A DNA stretch of 64,000 nt from Hyphomicrobiales bacterium (GCA_900473795.1 UCMT01000029.1:31019-95018); one strand, 5' to 3'; counted from the first letter of the stretch, positions 1 through 8,698 are shown. Notes: a model not told the origin generated them from the sequence alone. Made by a program: numbers and translations.

Positions 1-115
1 CGACGATGGCATGCACCTCACCTGAGCACGCCTCGAAATTGCACTTTTTCAGAGCGCGGGTTTCGCCGAACGATTTGGCTACCTCTGTCAGGCGAACTGT
101 AACTTGCTTCGGCAT
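1..115 (-). CDS. Sugar ABC transporter ATP-binding protein, N-terminus only (cut by window edge)
   Basis: Reading leftward from an ATG at 115, preceded by the strong ribosome site GGGAGGTAAGG, the first 38 residues are visible. They read like the start of an RbsA/MglA-type ATPase: a short strand, then KSFGETRALKKCNF, then GEVHAIV immediately before where the Walker A loop would follow. The gene lies 101 bp downstream of the alpha/beta hydrolase on the same strand. It is probably the ATPase partner of the periplasmic binding protein at 5141-6310, because that protein has no ATPase or permease beside it in the window. The Walker motifs lie outside the window, so family assignment rests on the N-terminal pattern alone. 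Confidence 0.7.
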   Translation of the reverse strand, partial: MPKQVTVRLTEVAKSFGETRALKKCNFEACSGEVHAIV

Positions 116-216
116 CCTTACCTCCCATGTCGGACCCCGCAGCAACGACACGCAGGCGAAATCCGTCGATTTTCAATTCATTGAGCGTTCTGCGATGACT
201 TCATGCCCGTCTCGCC

Positions 217-1098
217 TCAAGCCGCCGGCTGGTCTCGTATCTCGTACAGGACGGGCAAAAGGTAGTTCCGGAACTCGCTGTAGTTCTCGGTGACCGGGAA
301 ATGACCGAGCTTGGACATCGCCTGAAACTTACTGCCCTTCACGAGGGCTGCGAGTTCCCGTGTTTCTGCGGGGGACGTGTTCGGGTCATACTCCCCGGCA
401 AGCAAATACAGCATGCACTTCGATGTATCGATCGCGCGAGCCTCGTCAGGAGAGACGTCGTGGTCGTAGTAGTAATAGAAGAGATCGCCCGCAAAAATTC
501 CCGGACCGCCACAGCTATATTCCCACTGAATCTCGCGGACATTTTCCTCGGGCGAATACGGAGAAATGTTGAGCATCATCGCAGCACCTGTCGATGTGCG
601 GCTGACATTGGGATTGTCGAACTCTCGCCGGATACCAGCCATCCCAACTTCGACGTATTCAGCCGCCGATCGAAGGGCTCCCTCCACGGCAATGGTGGCG
701 CGGAAGACGTCAGGATGGTTGGAAGCCAGATCTACGGCGAGATGGCCGCCCATGGAGCAACCAAGGTATACGGGACGATGGAGTTGCAGAGCCTGGATGA
801 GCGCCAGCTGGAAATCCATCATGAAGGATTTTGTTAGATTGTACTCCTTCTCCCACCACTTGGTCCCATAAGGAGGAAGCGACTTGCCGTGATAAGGCAG
901 ATCGAATGCGATGCATCGAAAATCCTTCGTAACTTCGGCGTCGCAGAGAAGGTGGCGGTATTGTCTGCCATCGGAACCCGCAGTGTGCCCCAAAAGCAGT
1001 GGTATGCCTTCGCCCGATTCTTCGTAGTAGACCCGGTATTCCACGTCTTGGACGGTCAGATGAACATATCGGCCAGTGATGGGATCGTGCCTGGTCAT
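217..1098 (-). CDS. Alpha/beta hydrolase (split version of the SCP2-hydrolase fusion)
   Basis: 293-residue alpha/beta-hydrolase-fold enzyme. The nucleophile elbow GCSMGG places Ser at about 115, the acid is probably Asp238 (GEYDPN) and the base His266 (KLGHFP). An HTAGSDGRQ segment near residue 38 supplies the oxyanion region. The ATG at 1098 overlaps the stop of the upstream SCP2-like gene (ATGA), so the two are translationally coupled. The protein is clearly homologous to the C-terminal part of the product of 9602-10840 (HTAG.DGRQ, DLP.HG.S.PP, GSMG, GLGHFP in the same order), where the same two domains are one polypeptide. The substrate is unknown; ester, lactone or C-C bond hydrolysis in the surrounding catabolic island is an inference. 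A longer upstream start would run into the coupled gene and is unlikely. Confidence 0.85.
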   Translation of the reverse strand: MTRHDPITGRYVHLTVQDVEYRVYYEESGEGIPLLLGHTAGSDGRQYRHLLCDAEVTKDFRCIAFDLPYHGKSLPPYGTKWWEKEYNLTKSFMMDFQLALIQALQLHRPVYLGCSMGGHLAVDLASNHPDVFRATIAVEGALRSAAEYVEVGMAGIRREFDNPNVSRTSTGAAMMLNISPYSPEENVREIQWEYSCGGPGIFAGDLFYYYYDHDVSPDEARAIDTSKCMLYLLAGEYDPNTSPAETRELAALVKGSKFQAMSKLGHFPVTENYSEFRNYLLPVLYEIRDQPAA

Positions 1099-1484
1099 TC
1101 GTTTGCCCCCGCATCGCCGTTTCGAGCTTTCCTCAAAAGGGTCGTCATTCGGTTCAGCGCGGGAAGGTAGGCAAACGTTTCGTTGGAAGAACTCAGGTGC
1201 AGCCCGTGCTTGACGTTTGACGACTGGAGGCACTGGAAGAACGGCTTGGGTTTTTCCATGAGCAGCGCATCCCACTGCTCGTCCGTCGCACGCACGACGA
1301 TCGTGCAGTCGCGGTCGGCTGCGTTGGATACTGCCGCCTCCGACAGCACGCCGTCGTCAAACCGCAGGATCATCGCGCTGCTGCTGGCTTCGAGTTTCAC
1401 GATGCCCGTCAGGTAGCGGGTTTCACGCGTGAACTCGAAATCGTTCAGGGCCAACCCTACGAAAGTGTCGATGTCTGCGATCAT
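1095..1484 (-). CDS. SCP2-like small protein coupled to alpha/beta hydrolase
   Basis: 129 residues starting at an ATG with GGGAGG four bases upstream. It resembles the N-terminal domain of the 9602-10840 fusion protein: a short helical start, a beta segment with ILRFDDG, then a TDEQWDALL-type helix matching ASEATWAEVI in the fusion, and a C-terminal helix ending in LLRKA. This layout is that of sterol-carrier-protein-2-like domains, which bind hydrophobic ligands. It heads an operon (this gene, the hydrolase, the ABC ATPase) that lies just downstream of the inverted repeat at 1635-1659. The SCP2 assignment is by fold pattern and by alignment to the paralogue, not by a catalytic motif. Confidence 0.6.
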   Translation of the reverse strand: MIADIDTFVGLALNDFEFTRETRYLTGIVKLEASSSAMILRFDDGVLSEAAVSNAADRDCTIVVRATDEQWDALLMEKPKPFFQCLQSSNVKHGLHLSSSNETFAYLPALNRMTTLLRKARNGDAGANE

Positions 1485-1634
1485 TGGTCCTCCCAAACCG
1501 CCTCCTCGCGAGGCTCAGCATGAATTTGCGCGTGGCCTCGTTTTGCGATCGAAGGCTGTGCGCCCCGGGGCACACTTCATCCAGAGGCTGGTTCTCCCCC
1601 CAGATCTGTCGAGCAAAAGCGCCTGAGATAAGAA

Positions 1635-1659
1635 TGACAGATTGTCTGATAATCTGTCA
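1635..1659. promoter_or_regulatory. Long inverted repeat, putative GntR operator
   Basis: Arms TGACAGATT and AATCTGTCA are perfect inverted repeats around GTCTGAT. The core TTGTCTGATAA fits the short dyads bound by FCD-type GntR regulators. The site lies 150 bp upstream of the SCP2-hydrolase-ABC ATPase operon, and matching sites occur at 8699, 8737, 11037 and 14808. Confidence 0.75.
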
Positions 1660-1707
1660 ATCGTTAATTGCTGAAATTACGGCCCGGAGAGCCGTAGCGT
1701 GAGGGAT

Positions 1708-2586
1708 TCAGCGATTTTCGAGGTACTTCGCAATCAACGTGTGATCGCTTCCCGGGCCAAGTTCCTGGGCTGCGGCTTCCCAGATCGCAGCCGTAGCGTT
1801 CAAGCCGCTCAGCCTCATGTCGAGGCTATTCGCCAACTCGGCGGCAATCCGGATGTCCTTTGCCATCAAACCAGCGGCAAACCCTGAATCGAATGTTCCC
1901 GACAAAACGAACTGCTTCATTTTCACATCGGAAGCGTTGTTCTTTCCGCTCGAGGCATTCAATATTTCAACGACGGCTTCAGCCTCCAGGCCGAACTTCT
2001 GGGCAAGCAGGACGCCCTCTAATGTTGCGACGACCCCGGCACCGGACACGTAGTTGTTGATCGCCTTCATCGCGTGGCCAGAGCCTATCGGCCCCGTCCT
2101 GAAGATTTGTGTCCCCATTGACTCAAGGAGAGGCATAGAGTCGTCGATATCGCTACTCTCCCCGCCCACCATGATCGTCAGGCTTCGCGAAATCGCGCGC
2201 TTGGTTCCTCCAGAGACTGGAGCGTCGATAAGACGAGTGTCTTTTGCGACAAGTTCCTTGGCCAATTCTTGAGTGTCGGAGGGGGCCGACGAACTCATGT
2301 CGATCGCCAGGCAGCCCTTCTTCAAGCTACGCCAGTTCTCATTCTTCAAAAGCACGTCGCGTACGATCTTGCCGTTTGGCAGCATTGTAATGACAAAATC
2401 GGCGTTCCAGAGGGCGGTGGATACTTCAGAGCTCGCATTTCCTCCGTTGGCGGCGAACCTCGATCTCGCCTCCCCTGAAAGGTCGAAGCCGGAGACCTTG
2501 AATCCAGCTGCGAGGAGATGTCCAGCCATCGGGTAACCCATCGCGCCAAGTCCGATGAAGGCTACAGTTTTCTTCTGTTCATGCAT
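1708..2586 (-). CDS. NAD(P)-dependent 3-hydroxyisobutyrate dehydrogenase-like oxidoreductase
   Basis: 292-residue beta-hydroxyacid dehydrogenase. The N-terminal Rossmann signature FIGLGAMGYPMAGHL begins near residue 9. The substrate-binding DAPVSGGT segment and the catalytic-lysine segment GSGHAMKAINNYVSG are intact, so it should oxidise a beta-hydroxyacid (or reduce the semialdehyde or ketone) with NAD(P). The ATG at 2586 follows GGGAGGAA at ten bases; upstream in-frame codons lie inside the GntR gene and were not used. It is 32 bp downstream of that GntR gene and probably co-transcribed with it. The family includes 3-hydroxyisobutyrate, tartronate-semialdehyde and glyoxylate-type enzymes, and the actual substrate cannot be read from sequence. 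Confidence 0.88.
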   Translation of the reverse strand: MHEQKKTVAFIGLGAMGYPMAGHLLAAGFKVSGFDLSGEARSRFAANGGNASSEVSTALWNADFVITMLPNGKIVRDVLLKNENWRSLKKGCLAIDMSSSAPSDTQELAKELVAKDTRLIDAPVSGGTKRAISRSLTIMVGGESSDIDDSMPLLESMGTQIFRTGPIGSGHAMKAINNYVSGAGVVATLEGVLLAQKFGLEAEAVVEILNASSGKNNASDVKMKQFVLSGTFDSGFAAGLMAKDIRIAAELANSLDMRLSGLNATAAIWEAAAQELGPGSDHTLIAKYLENR

Positions 2587-2618
2587 TGCCGCTGTTCCTC
2601 CCGTTGCGCGCGACGCCC

Positions 2619-3308
2619 TTACTCGGGTGACCCAACTTGCTGCCGAAGATAATCCAGGGCCACAGTCGCAGCTCTTTCGATATGTAACTTGCACGCTGCC
2701 GCGGCACGCGCGCCGTCCCGGTCCCTGATGGCCGCCGCGATGTCTTTTATTTCGGACACGCTGTGACTGAGCCTGCCCGGCTGGTTCATGGACGTCATTC
2801 GCAACAGGTTGATCCTGTTGTGCAATGTTGTGAGCATCTGACGTGCGAAAACATTTCCACAGCCGCTCATAAGGCAATCGTAGAAAGCGTCCTTCGCTGC
2901 CGTTAGACGTCGGCCAGCGCCGCCACCGGCCGCCGCCTCGAACTCCTTGACGGCGTCATCAAGGGCCGCGATCTGGTCGTGTGAACCCTGCTCCGCAAAG
3001 GATTGTCCGGCAAAGCTCTCAAGGAGCGCCCGGACGCTGTAGAGCTGTTTGGCTTCTTCATAGCTGATCACCGTAACCACCGGGCCGCGGTGGGCGTAGC
3101 TGGTGACCAGTCCTTCGGCCTCAAGCTGCCGCAAGGCTTCCCGGATCGAGGTCCTGCCGACACCGATCAGCGCGCAAAGCTCTCGCTCGATCAGCCGATC
3201 GCCCGGCTTGAAACGGCCCTCCGCGATCGCCTGTCGAAGTCGATCCTCGACCTGGACCCGTAAGGACGCGCTTTGACGCTCGACTTGAAGCGCACCGACA
3301 TCATCCAT
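2619..3308 (-). CDS. FCD-type GntR transcriptional regulator, copy 1
   Basis: 229 residues: an N-terminal winged helix with GVGRTSIREALRQLEAEGL, then an alpha-helical FCD ligand domain (VRALLESFAGQSF, LHNRINLLRMTSM, and a C-terminal HIERAA helix). The start is the ATG at 3308 behind GAGGTGAGGG, which aligns with the start of its paralogue at 11071-11748. The recognition helix is identical in the two proteins, so both are expected to read the same DNA dyads, namely the TTGACAGATT repeats of this island. FCD proteins usually bind small organic acids, often with a metal. Whether the two copies respond to one ligand or to two successive intermediates is open. Confidence 0.88.
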   Translation of the reverse strand: MDDVGALQVERQSASLRVQVEDRLRQAIAEGRFKPGDRLIERELCALIGVGRTSIREALRQLEAEGLVTSYAHRGPVVTVISYEEAKQLYSVRALLESFAGQSFAEQGSHDQIAALDDAVKEFEAAAGGGAGRRLTAAKDAFYDCLMSGCGNVFARQMLTTLHNRINLLRMTSMNQPGRLSHSVSEIKDIAAAIRDRDGARAAAACKLHIERAATVALDYLRQQVGSPE

Positions 3309-3418
3309 GTCCCTCACCTCCGACTTCGACGGCTTTGATTTCGATTGACCGACCCACATCCCCTGGGATTCTGAAGAAACGTCCCTGCGATATCGATCGC
3401 ACCGTGGCGACCGAAGCT

Positions 3419-3817
3419 TCAGGCAAACTCTTCGTGAGTGGGCTTGGACGGGTCGTGTCTAAGCCAGGATTTGGCATGCGAAAACCAAACGTTGGACTCA
3501 GGAACCGTACCGGGATCTGTATCGAAAGTTCCCGCGCGAAGGACTTTCATCTCAGGCTGCGATGGCCTCTCGGCATAAACGTGCGACCCGCACGTCCAGC
3601 AAAACCAACGGAGCTTGCCCGGAGTTGACTCGTAGCTTTTCAGATTTTCCTGGCCAGCGAGGATATGAAAATGCTCGCTCTTCACACGCGCGGCGGTGTT
3701 GTGGTCAGCGGCGTGAGATTTCCTGCACGTATCGCAGAAACAATTCCACATGGGGCCGTCAATTTCCGCGGCCTCGTACCGGACCGCTTTGCACTGGCAT
3801 GAACCGAGAATTGTCAT
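3419..3817 (-). CDS. GFA (glutathione-dependent formaldehyde-activating) family zinc protein
   Basis: 132 residues with the CENP-V/GFA zinc pattern: CQC near residue 7, CFCDTC near 26-31 and CWTC near 73-76, plus the usual GSHVYAERP end of the core. The family builds a zinc-centred beta sandwich. Only some members bind the formaldehyde-glutathione adduct, so the name does not prove activity. The ATG overlaps the stop of the aminotransferase gene (ATGA), which makes it the last gene of the operon running from the flavin reductase leftward. Its role in the pathway is unknown; it could deal with a released aldehyde. Confidence 0.85.
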   Translation of the reverse strand: MTILGSCQCKAVRYEAAEIDGPMWNCFCDTCRKSHAADHNTAARVKSEHFHILAGQENLKSYESTPGKLRWFCWTCGSHVYAERPSQPEMKVLRAGTFDTDPGTVPESNVWFSHAKSWLRHDPSKPTHEEFA

Positions 3818-5040
3818 CGTCTTTCCTTTCTGTGCTCAACCGGAATGTCCGACTGGCAACCATTGTCTTGAGTTGACATCCAGCGCTTTATGTTCCGCGC
3901 CGCCTGACGGATGCGATGCTCATTTTCCACAAGCGCCAGCCGGACGTAGTCATCCCCCTGCTCACCAAAGCCGATGCCGGGGGCGACCGCCACGTCCGTT
4001 TTCTCAATAAGCATCTTCGAGAATTCGAGAGAGCCGAGATGCCTGAACCTCTCGGGAATCTTTGCCCATGCGAACATGGTCGCAGCGGGAGGCGGAACTT
4101 GAAATCCTGCCTTGCCGAAACTTTCCACCATCACATCGCGCCGACGCTTGTAGATGTTACGGGCTTCGGCGATCTCCGCGCCGTCGCCGTTAAGCGCGTA
4201 CGTCGCCGCGACCTGGATCGGCGTAAAGGCCCCATAATCCAGATACGACTTTACCCGCGTCAAAGCGGCGATCAGTCTCTCATTGCCGACGGCAAAGCCC
4301 ATCCGCCAGCCCGGCATTGAAAACGTCTTTGACATCGAAGTGAATTCGACTGCCACGTCCATCGCGCCCGGCACCTCGAGAATGGAGGGCGGCGGCACGT
4401 CTTCGAAGTAGATTTCCGCATAGGCAAGATCAGAAAGGACGATGATGTCGTGCTTTTTCGCGAAGGCGATCACTTCCCTGTAGAATTCTACCGTCGCGAC
4501 CTGCGCAGTCGGATTGGACGGGTAACTGACGATGAGCGCCAAAGGCTTGGGGATAGAATGGCGCACGGCACGCTCGAGGGGCGGGAAAAAGGTGTCGTCC
4601 GGCTCCACGGGAATTGATCGGACAACTCCTCCAGCCATCAGAAACCCAAACGTATGGATTGGATATGTCGGGTTCGGGCAGAGCACAACGTCACCAGGTG
4701 CGGTGATGGCCTGAGCCATGTTCGCAAAGCCCTCTTTCGAGCCTATCGTGGCGACCACCTGCGTTTCCGGGTCGATTTTGACGCCGAAGCGCCTCGCATA
4801 ATATGCCGCTTGCGCGCGGCGCAAGGCGGGAAGACCTTTCGAGGAGGAATAGCGATGGGTACGGGGATCCTGGACGACTTCGCAAAGCTTGTCGACGATC
4901 GACTGCGGCGTTGGAAGATCTGGATTGCCCATGCCGAGGTCGATGATGTCTGCACCGGAAGCGCGAGCGCTCCCTTTCAACCGGTTGACCTGTTCGAAAA
5001 CATAGGGTGGCAAACGCCTGACTCGGTGAAATTCGTGCAC
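3814..5040 (-). CDS. alaC: Alanine-type aminotransferase, PLP-dependent class I/II
   Basis: 408 residues from a GTG start. The protein follows the AlaC layout closely: RLPPYVF at the N-terminus, GMGNPD, TIGSKEG, PNPTYPIH, YPSNPTA, then the PLP lysine in SMSKTFSMPGWRMGF and the late KSYLDYG and APGIGFG segments. It should transfer an amino group between an amino acid and pyruvate or 2-oxoglutarate. The open frame continues upstream into the binding-protein gene, but the GTG at 5040 has AGAGG eight bases before it and gives the family's usual length (E. coli AlaC is about 412). It may serve nitrogen released or captured in the island's pathway; housekeeping AlaC is the alternative. Confidence 0.82.
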   Translation of the reverse strand: MHEFHRVRRLPPYVFEQVNRLKGSARASGADIIDLGMGNPDLPTPQSIVDKLCEVVQDPRTHRYSSSKGLPALRRAQAAYYARRFGVKIDPETQVVATIGSKEGFANMAQAITAPGDVVLCPNPTYPIHTFGFLMAGGVVRSIPVEPDDTFFPPLERAVRHSIPKPLALIVSYPSNPTAQVATVEFYREVIAFAKKHDIIVLSDLAYAEIYFEDVPPPSILEVPGAMDVAVEFTSMSKTFSMPGWRMGFAVGNERLIAALTRVKSYLDYGAFTPIQVAATYALNGDGAEIAEARNIYKRRRDVMVESFGKAGFQVPPPAATMFAWAKIPERFRHLGSLEFSKMLIEKTDVAVAPGIGFGEQGDDYVRLALVENEHRIRQAARNIKRWMSTQDNGCQSDIPVEHRKERR

Positions 5041-5140
5041 GAAGAACGCCTCTAATGGTTTGGTAAAATCCGTTTCGCGCCAGCCATCGTTCAACAGCTG
5101 GCGCAAAAGGAGGGAGGCCACGAATGCGGCTGTATTGCCC

Positions 5141-6310
5141 TTAGTCCTTAGGACGCCAAGCCAGCGGGTCCTCGGGGCGTTCGAAGTAATGCGAAGCAAT
5201 GTCGGCCGGCCACCAGGCGTCGTTCTTGGGCTCGATCCAGTCTGTCGAATTCGGATCGCAGTCCTCCTTGAGAACTTCCTTCACATCGTCGACGGTGTAG
5301 GGAAGCGCAGGGCGCAGGATTGACTGGATTTTCGGCCCCTGGCCTTCAAGCGTGCGCATCATGACATCCCAGACGAGTCGAGCATCGGCGCGCGGTGGCC
5401 AGAAATGGAAGCTCTTGCTGATGAAGTCAGCGTTGTTGCGCCAGTAGCAGGCAGCGGAAGCTTCACCACCAAGTACGATCGGCATCCGGTCGCGCCCCGA
5501 CTGAAGGACCGCGTTGAGAACGCCGTTCTCGGAAGCCGACTGCACAACAATCCCGTTGATGTCCGACGGATTGGTTGCCAGGAACTTCTGCACTTCGACC
5601 TGTGCGACCTGATCCGTCCATTTCCCGGCGACGCTGCCAACGACCTTGATGTCCGGATATTCAGCGAACGCCTTGTTCGCACCGACGTCGAAACTGTCGG
5701 AGGAAGCGAAGCCGGGGATGCCGGACACGAGAAGGACATTACCCTTGCCGCCGATCTCATCGGCCAGCCATTTGGCAGCCGTATAGCCGCCCTGCGTGTT
5801 GTTTTCCGTGGCATTGATCGCGTAGGGCGAAGTGACGTAGCCCGAGACCGAGAACACGGGCACGCCCTTCGAGTGCGCATATTCGATGGTCTGGTTCAGG
5901 GCAGTGACGTTCGAGCAGCAGATGATGAGAGCGTCCACGCCGTCATCGACCATCTGTCGCATCTGCTGGATCTGCACGGCATCCTTGAGATCGGACTGGG
6001 TGACCACGAGTTCGGAAACAAGCCCGGCCTCTTTGAACTTGGGCAAAAGCACGTTCGACATTTCATCGAGGACCGCAGCCCGCCATGTGTTGCCCGCGTA
6101 TGTGGATGCGTAGCCGATCTTCCATGGCGGCGGACGTTTGGCGACGAAGTCCTTGTACACGGTAGATCCGAGCGGAATCGCCGGGTCGACCAGTTCATAG
6201 AGTGCGCGTTGCTCGGGTGGCAATGAATCAAGCCCGTCGGCAACGGCCGCTGACGGCACCTGATAGAAACTGGCAAACATCGCGAGTGTAGCGATCGCCT
6301 TCTTCAGCAT
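5141..6310 (-). CDS. Periplasmic sugar-type ABC substrate-binding protein
   Basis: 389 residues. A signal peptide (MLKKAIATLAMFASF, cleavage after SAAVA) precedes a type 1 periplasmic-binding fold with WKIGYASTYAGNTWR at the first strand, DALIICCSN at the ligand-site turn and GNVLLVSGIPG later. The C-terminus is longer than in RbsB and rich in Trp and Pro. It sits after the monooxygenase gene in the operon and has no permease next to it; the ATPase fragment at 1-115 is the probable partner. Placement inside a degradative operon suggests it imports the pathway's substrate. GGGGGAGGAG lies upstream of the ATG. Confidence 0.88.
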   Translation of the reverse strand: MLKKAIATLAMFASFYQVPSAAVADGLDSLPPEQRALYELVDPAIPLGSTVYKDFVAKRPPPWKIGYASTYAGNTWRAAVLDEMSNVLLPKFKEAGLVSELVVTQSDLKDAVQIQQMRQMVDDGVDALIICCSNVTALNQTIEYAHSKGVPVFSVSGYVTSPYAINATENNTQGGYTAAKWLADEIGGKGNVLLVSGIPGFASSDSFDVGANKAFAEYPDIKVVGSVAGKWTDQVAQVEVQKFLATNPSDINGIVVQSASENGVLNAVLQSGRDRMPIVLGGEASAACYWRNNADFISKSFHFWPPRADARLVWDVMMRTLEGQGPKIQSILRPALPYTVDDVKEVLKEDCDPNSTDWIEPKNDAWWPADIASHYFERPEDPLAWRPKD

Positions 6311-6410
6311 AGTAGGGTCTCCTCCCCCTTGTTCTCCCGCTCACACCGTCTGCCCTCATGACAAACCGGACGCGGAAATCCTCGTCACCCGCTGCTGGCG
6401 GGAATTGCAG

Positions 6411-6437
6411 TTCGGGCGGCCGATTGGGCCGCCCGAA
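6411..6437. terminator. Intercistronic hairpin between monooxygenase and binding-protein genes
   Basis: An 11-bp perfect stem (TTCGGGCGGCC / GGCCGCCCGAA) around a 5-nt loop lies six bases past the monooxygenase stop. No U-run follows on the minus strand, so it is better seen as an mRNA-stabilising or partial attenuation element than as a full terminator. Confidence 0.55.
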
Positions 6438-6442
6438 AAGGA

Positions 6443-7564
6443 TCAGTTGCGTAGGCCAGCTTGTTTCAGAAGCGGCATGACCTTCTTGTTGAAGAAAGGC
6501 AGCTCCTCGTTGTAGTCGACCATCGTCAACAGAGCGCCATCGACACCCGTGTTGCTGAGCGCGATAAGCTTGTCCGTGACCTGCTCCGGCGTGCCGATGA
6601 TGGGGTAGCCGCCCCAGCCTGCGATGAACCGTTCCTTGAACTTCTGGTACATCTCGGGCGAATGGTTTTGGGACTGGACCTGCAGGACCTCGCAGATGTT
6701 CTCGCAAGCCTCCCAGTCACCCTTTTCCTTGACGTAGTAGTCGTAGTACTCCTGGGCTTCTTTCTCGGTCTCGCGGACCACCACGGGGCACGCGGTGAAC
6801 GTGCCGAGGTCACGCTGGTATTCGTCCCGCGCGAGATCCTTGACCTTTTTGACCCAGGATGCGCCGGATTCCATGTCCTGCATGAAGCCGAAGTTGAAAT
6901 CGCAGAACTTCGCGGTGAACTGCAGACCCTTGCCGGACGCTCCTGCGCAGATGAGCACGGGGCGACCAGCCTCGTTATATGGCTTGGGTTCGCTGAACGC
7001 GTCCTTTACCTTGAGGAACTGTCCCTCGAAATTTACGCCGTTACGCTCCCAGAGCGTCTCAACGATTTCCATCCACTCGGTCGCGTATTCGTAGCGCGTG
7101 TCGTGCTCCATCATCGGAACACCGAACATTTCCATTTCGGGGGTGAACCAGCCCGTGACCAAGTTCAGGCCGTATCTGCCCTTGGAGATGTGGTCGATCG
7201 TAGTCGCCATCTTCGTGGCGACAATCGGGTTCAACGTAGGAATGTGCGTTGTGGAGAAGAACTGGAGCTTCTCGGTCACCGCTGCCAGAGCCGCAGCCCA
7301 GGTGAAGGTGTCCATGTTGACACCGTTAAAGTTGGACGGGCCGCCGAAGCCGCGCCAACGCGCGATCGGAACCATACATTCCCAGCCTGCAGCCTCAAGC
7401 TGTCTGGCGATTTTCACATTGTGGTCAAAGGTTGGCTCGAAGCTCGTTTCCGCAAGCGTGATTGCGCATGCGTTGGAGCAGTTCGTCCCAAAGACGCCGA
7501 GCTTCAACTTGTTATCGTTGAACATCGGGTTTCCGGCAGCGCGGAAGTCGTCGTGCGTACTCAC
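6443..7564 (-). CDS. LLM-class flavin-dependent monooxygenase, RutA-like
   Basis: 373 residues of bacterial-luciferase-like TIM-barrel monooxygenase. It follows the pyrimidine oxygenase RutA segment by segment: KLGVFG at the first strand, RWRGFGG, AAVTEKLQFFST, MATTIDHISKGRYGLNLVTGW, YEYATEWMEIVETLW, VLICAGASGKG and the FCDFNFGF strand. Family members use reduced FMN supplied by a separate reductase, and the gene upstream in this operon encodes exactly that. RutA opens a ring amide through a flavin peroxide, so oxidative cleavage of a cyclic amide or related heterocycle is a reasonable inference, but the Rut partners RutB-D are not here. The start is a GTG behind GGAGGAGA. Confidence 0.88.
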   Translation of the reverse strand: MSTHDDFRAAGNPMFNDNKLKLGVFGTNCSNACAITLAETSFEPTFDHNVKIARQLEAAGWECMVPIARWRGFGGPSNFNGVNMDTFTWAAALAAVTEKLQFFSTTHIPTLNPIVATKMATTIDHISKGRYGLNLVTGWFTPEMEMFGVPMMEHDTRYEYATEWMEIVETLWERNGVNFEGQFLKVKDAFSEPKPYNEAGRPVLICAGASGKGLQFTAKFCDFNFGFMQDMESGASWVKKVKDLARDEYQRDLGTFTACPVVVRETEKEAQEYYDYYVKEKGDWEACENICEVLQVQSQNHSPEMYQKFKERFIAGWGGYPIIGTPEQVTDKLIALSNTGVDGALLTMVDYNEELPFFNKKVMPLLKQAGLRN

Positions 7565-7627
7565 TTCAATTCTCCTCCATCTTGAATGCTGGTGCGGCGG
7601 CCAACCCTGGCTTTGCCGCCCATGTCG

Positions 7628-8050
7628 TTAGATGCCCATTTCGTGGAAGACTTCCTGAGCGCATCGGAAGCTGTCGATCGCCGCTGGAACGCCGCAGTAG
7701 ATCGAAACCTGCATGAAGACTTCCCGGATCTGTTCCTTGGTAAGGCCATTGTTGATCGCACCGCGGACATGCAGCTTCAGCTCGTGCGGACGGTTGAGGG
7801 CCGAGATCATGCCGAGGTTGAGGAGGCTACGGGATTTCCGGTCGAGGCCCGGGCGGTTCCAGATTTCGTCCCAGCAGTATTCGGTGACGAGTTCCTGCAT
7901 TGGCCAATTGAAGTCCGTGGCCTTGTTGACGGAGGCGTCCACATAGTCTCCGCCGAGGACTTCCCTACGCGTCTTCAGTCCACGCTCGAAACGCTCGCTG
8001 ACGCTTCTTCCGTTGGTGGCTGTTTTAGTCGCGGTTGCACTGATGCTCAC
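7628..8050 (-). CDS. Carboxymuconolactone decarboxylase family protein, PcaC-like
   Basis: 140 residues of AhpD-like alpha-helical fold. The sequence tracks gamma-carboxymuconolactone decarboxylase: RFERGLKTRREVLG, YCWDEIWNRPGLD.KSRSLL, ALNRPHELKLHVRGAINNG, and the ending YCGVPAAIDSF with its catalytic Cys. It lies between the flavin reductase and the monooxygenase genes in one operon, which suggests a decarboxylation or isomerisation of a ring-derived lactone or acid. Start chosen: GTG at 8050 with AGGAGA five bases upstream; a further GTG at 8083 has no ribosome site. No beta-ketoadipate genes accompany it, so it is probably not housekeeping PcaC. Confidence 0.85.
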   Translation of the reverse strand: MSISATATKTATNGRSVSERFERGLKTRREVLGGDYVDASVNKATDFNWPMQELVTEYCWDEIWNRPGLDRKSRSLLNLGMISALNRPHELKLHVRGAINNGLTKEQIREVFMQVSIYCGVPAAIDSFRCAQEVFHEMGI

Positions 8051-8146
8051 GATACTCTCCTTTAGTAGGGCGCTTGCTCTCACGCCTCAGGTCTACTTTT
8101 AAATCAACGAGCTCCGCACGGCAGGCTCGCGAATGGTTTCGGCCGC

Positions 8147-8656
8147 TCAGGCAGCGGATTCGATGAGGGCGGAGGAACGGACAAGCTTGCCGTCCTCATA
8201 GAGAAGCGGGGCGATAGCCTCGATGAAACGGGCTTCGCAGACTTCACCAAGGACCACATCATGAGTTTCGACGTGGACAACGTCCTTGAGCGAGCACACG
8301 AACGCGGCCTGCGCGTCCGCCAACACTGGCATCCCCTCCAGGGAGATCCAGTTGCCATGCTGAAAACGCTCTTCGCCCTTTAACTTTCCGCTGAAGAGCG
8401 GAACCAGTGGGGCATGCGAGAGGTGGAGCATGTTGACTGCAAAACGACCCGCCTGCTTCAGTGGCTGGCTGATCGATGCCGACTGATTGATGCACACCAA
8501 TATCGTCGGCGGATCCGCCGTCACGGATTGTACTGCGGTTGCTGCCATCCCGTGGCGGACACCGTCCAGCTCCGTCGTGATCAGGCATATCGTGGACGTG
8601 AAACGGCGCATCGCAGACCTGAATTGGGCTTGCGCGTTTGCGGTCGTATTGTTCAT
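8147..8656 (-). CDS. Flavin reductase, RutF/HpaC-like (monooxygenase partner)
   Basis: 169 residues of the split-barrel flavin reductase family: FRSAMRRFTSTICLITT at the N-terminus, GMAATAVQSVTADPPTILVCIN in the flavin-binding centre and FAVNMLH later, in the same order as RutF. It should reduce FMN or FAD with NAD(P)H and hand it to the monooxygenase at 6443-7564. The ATG at 8656 follows GGGAGGAAGCG. It is the first gene of the leftward operon (reductase, PcaC-like, monooxygenase, binding protein, aminotransferase, GFA) and is divergent from a dehydrogenase across two operator sites. Confidence 0.88.
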   Translation of the reverse strand: MNNTTANAQAQFRSAMRRFTSTICLITTELDGVRHGMAATAVQSVTADPPTILVCINQSASISQPLKQAGRFAVNMLHLSHAPLVPLFSGKLKGEERFQHGNWISLEGMPVLADAQAAFVCSLKDVVHVETHDVVLGEVCEARFIEAIAPLLYEDGKLVRSSALIESAA

Positions 8657-8698
8657 CGCTTCCTCCCGTGAGGCAATGCTAGTGTGATCACTAATAAG

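Noticed and set aside
6461..7585. 374-residue plus-strand frame opposite the monooxygenase
   Set aside because: Antisense shadow of a clear LLM monooxygenase; no ribosome site and no motif.
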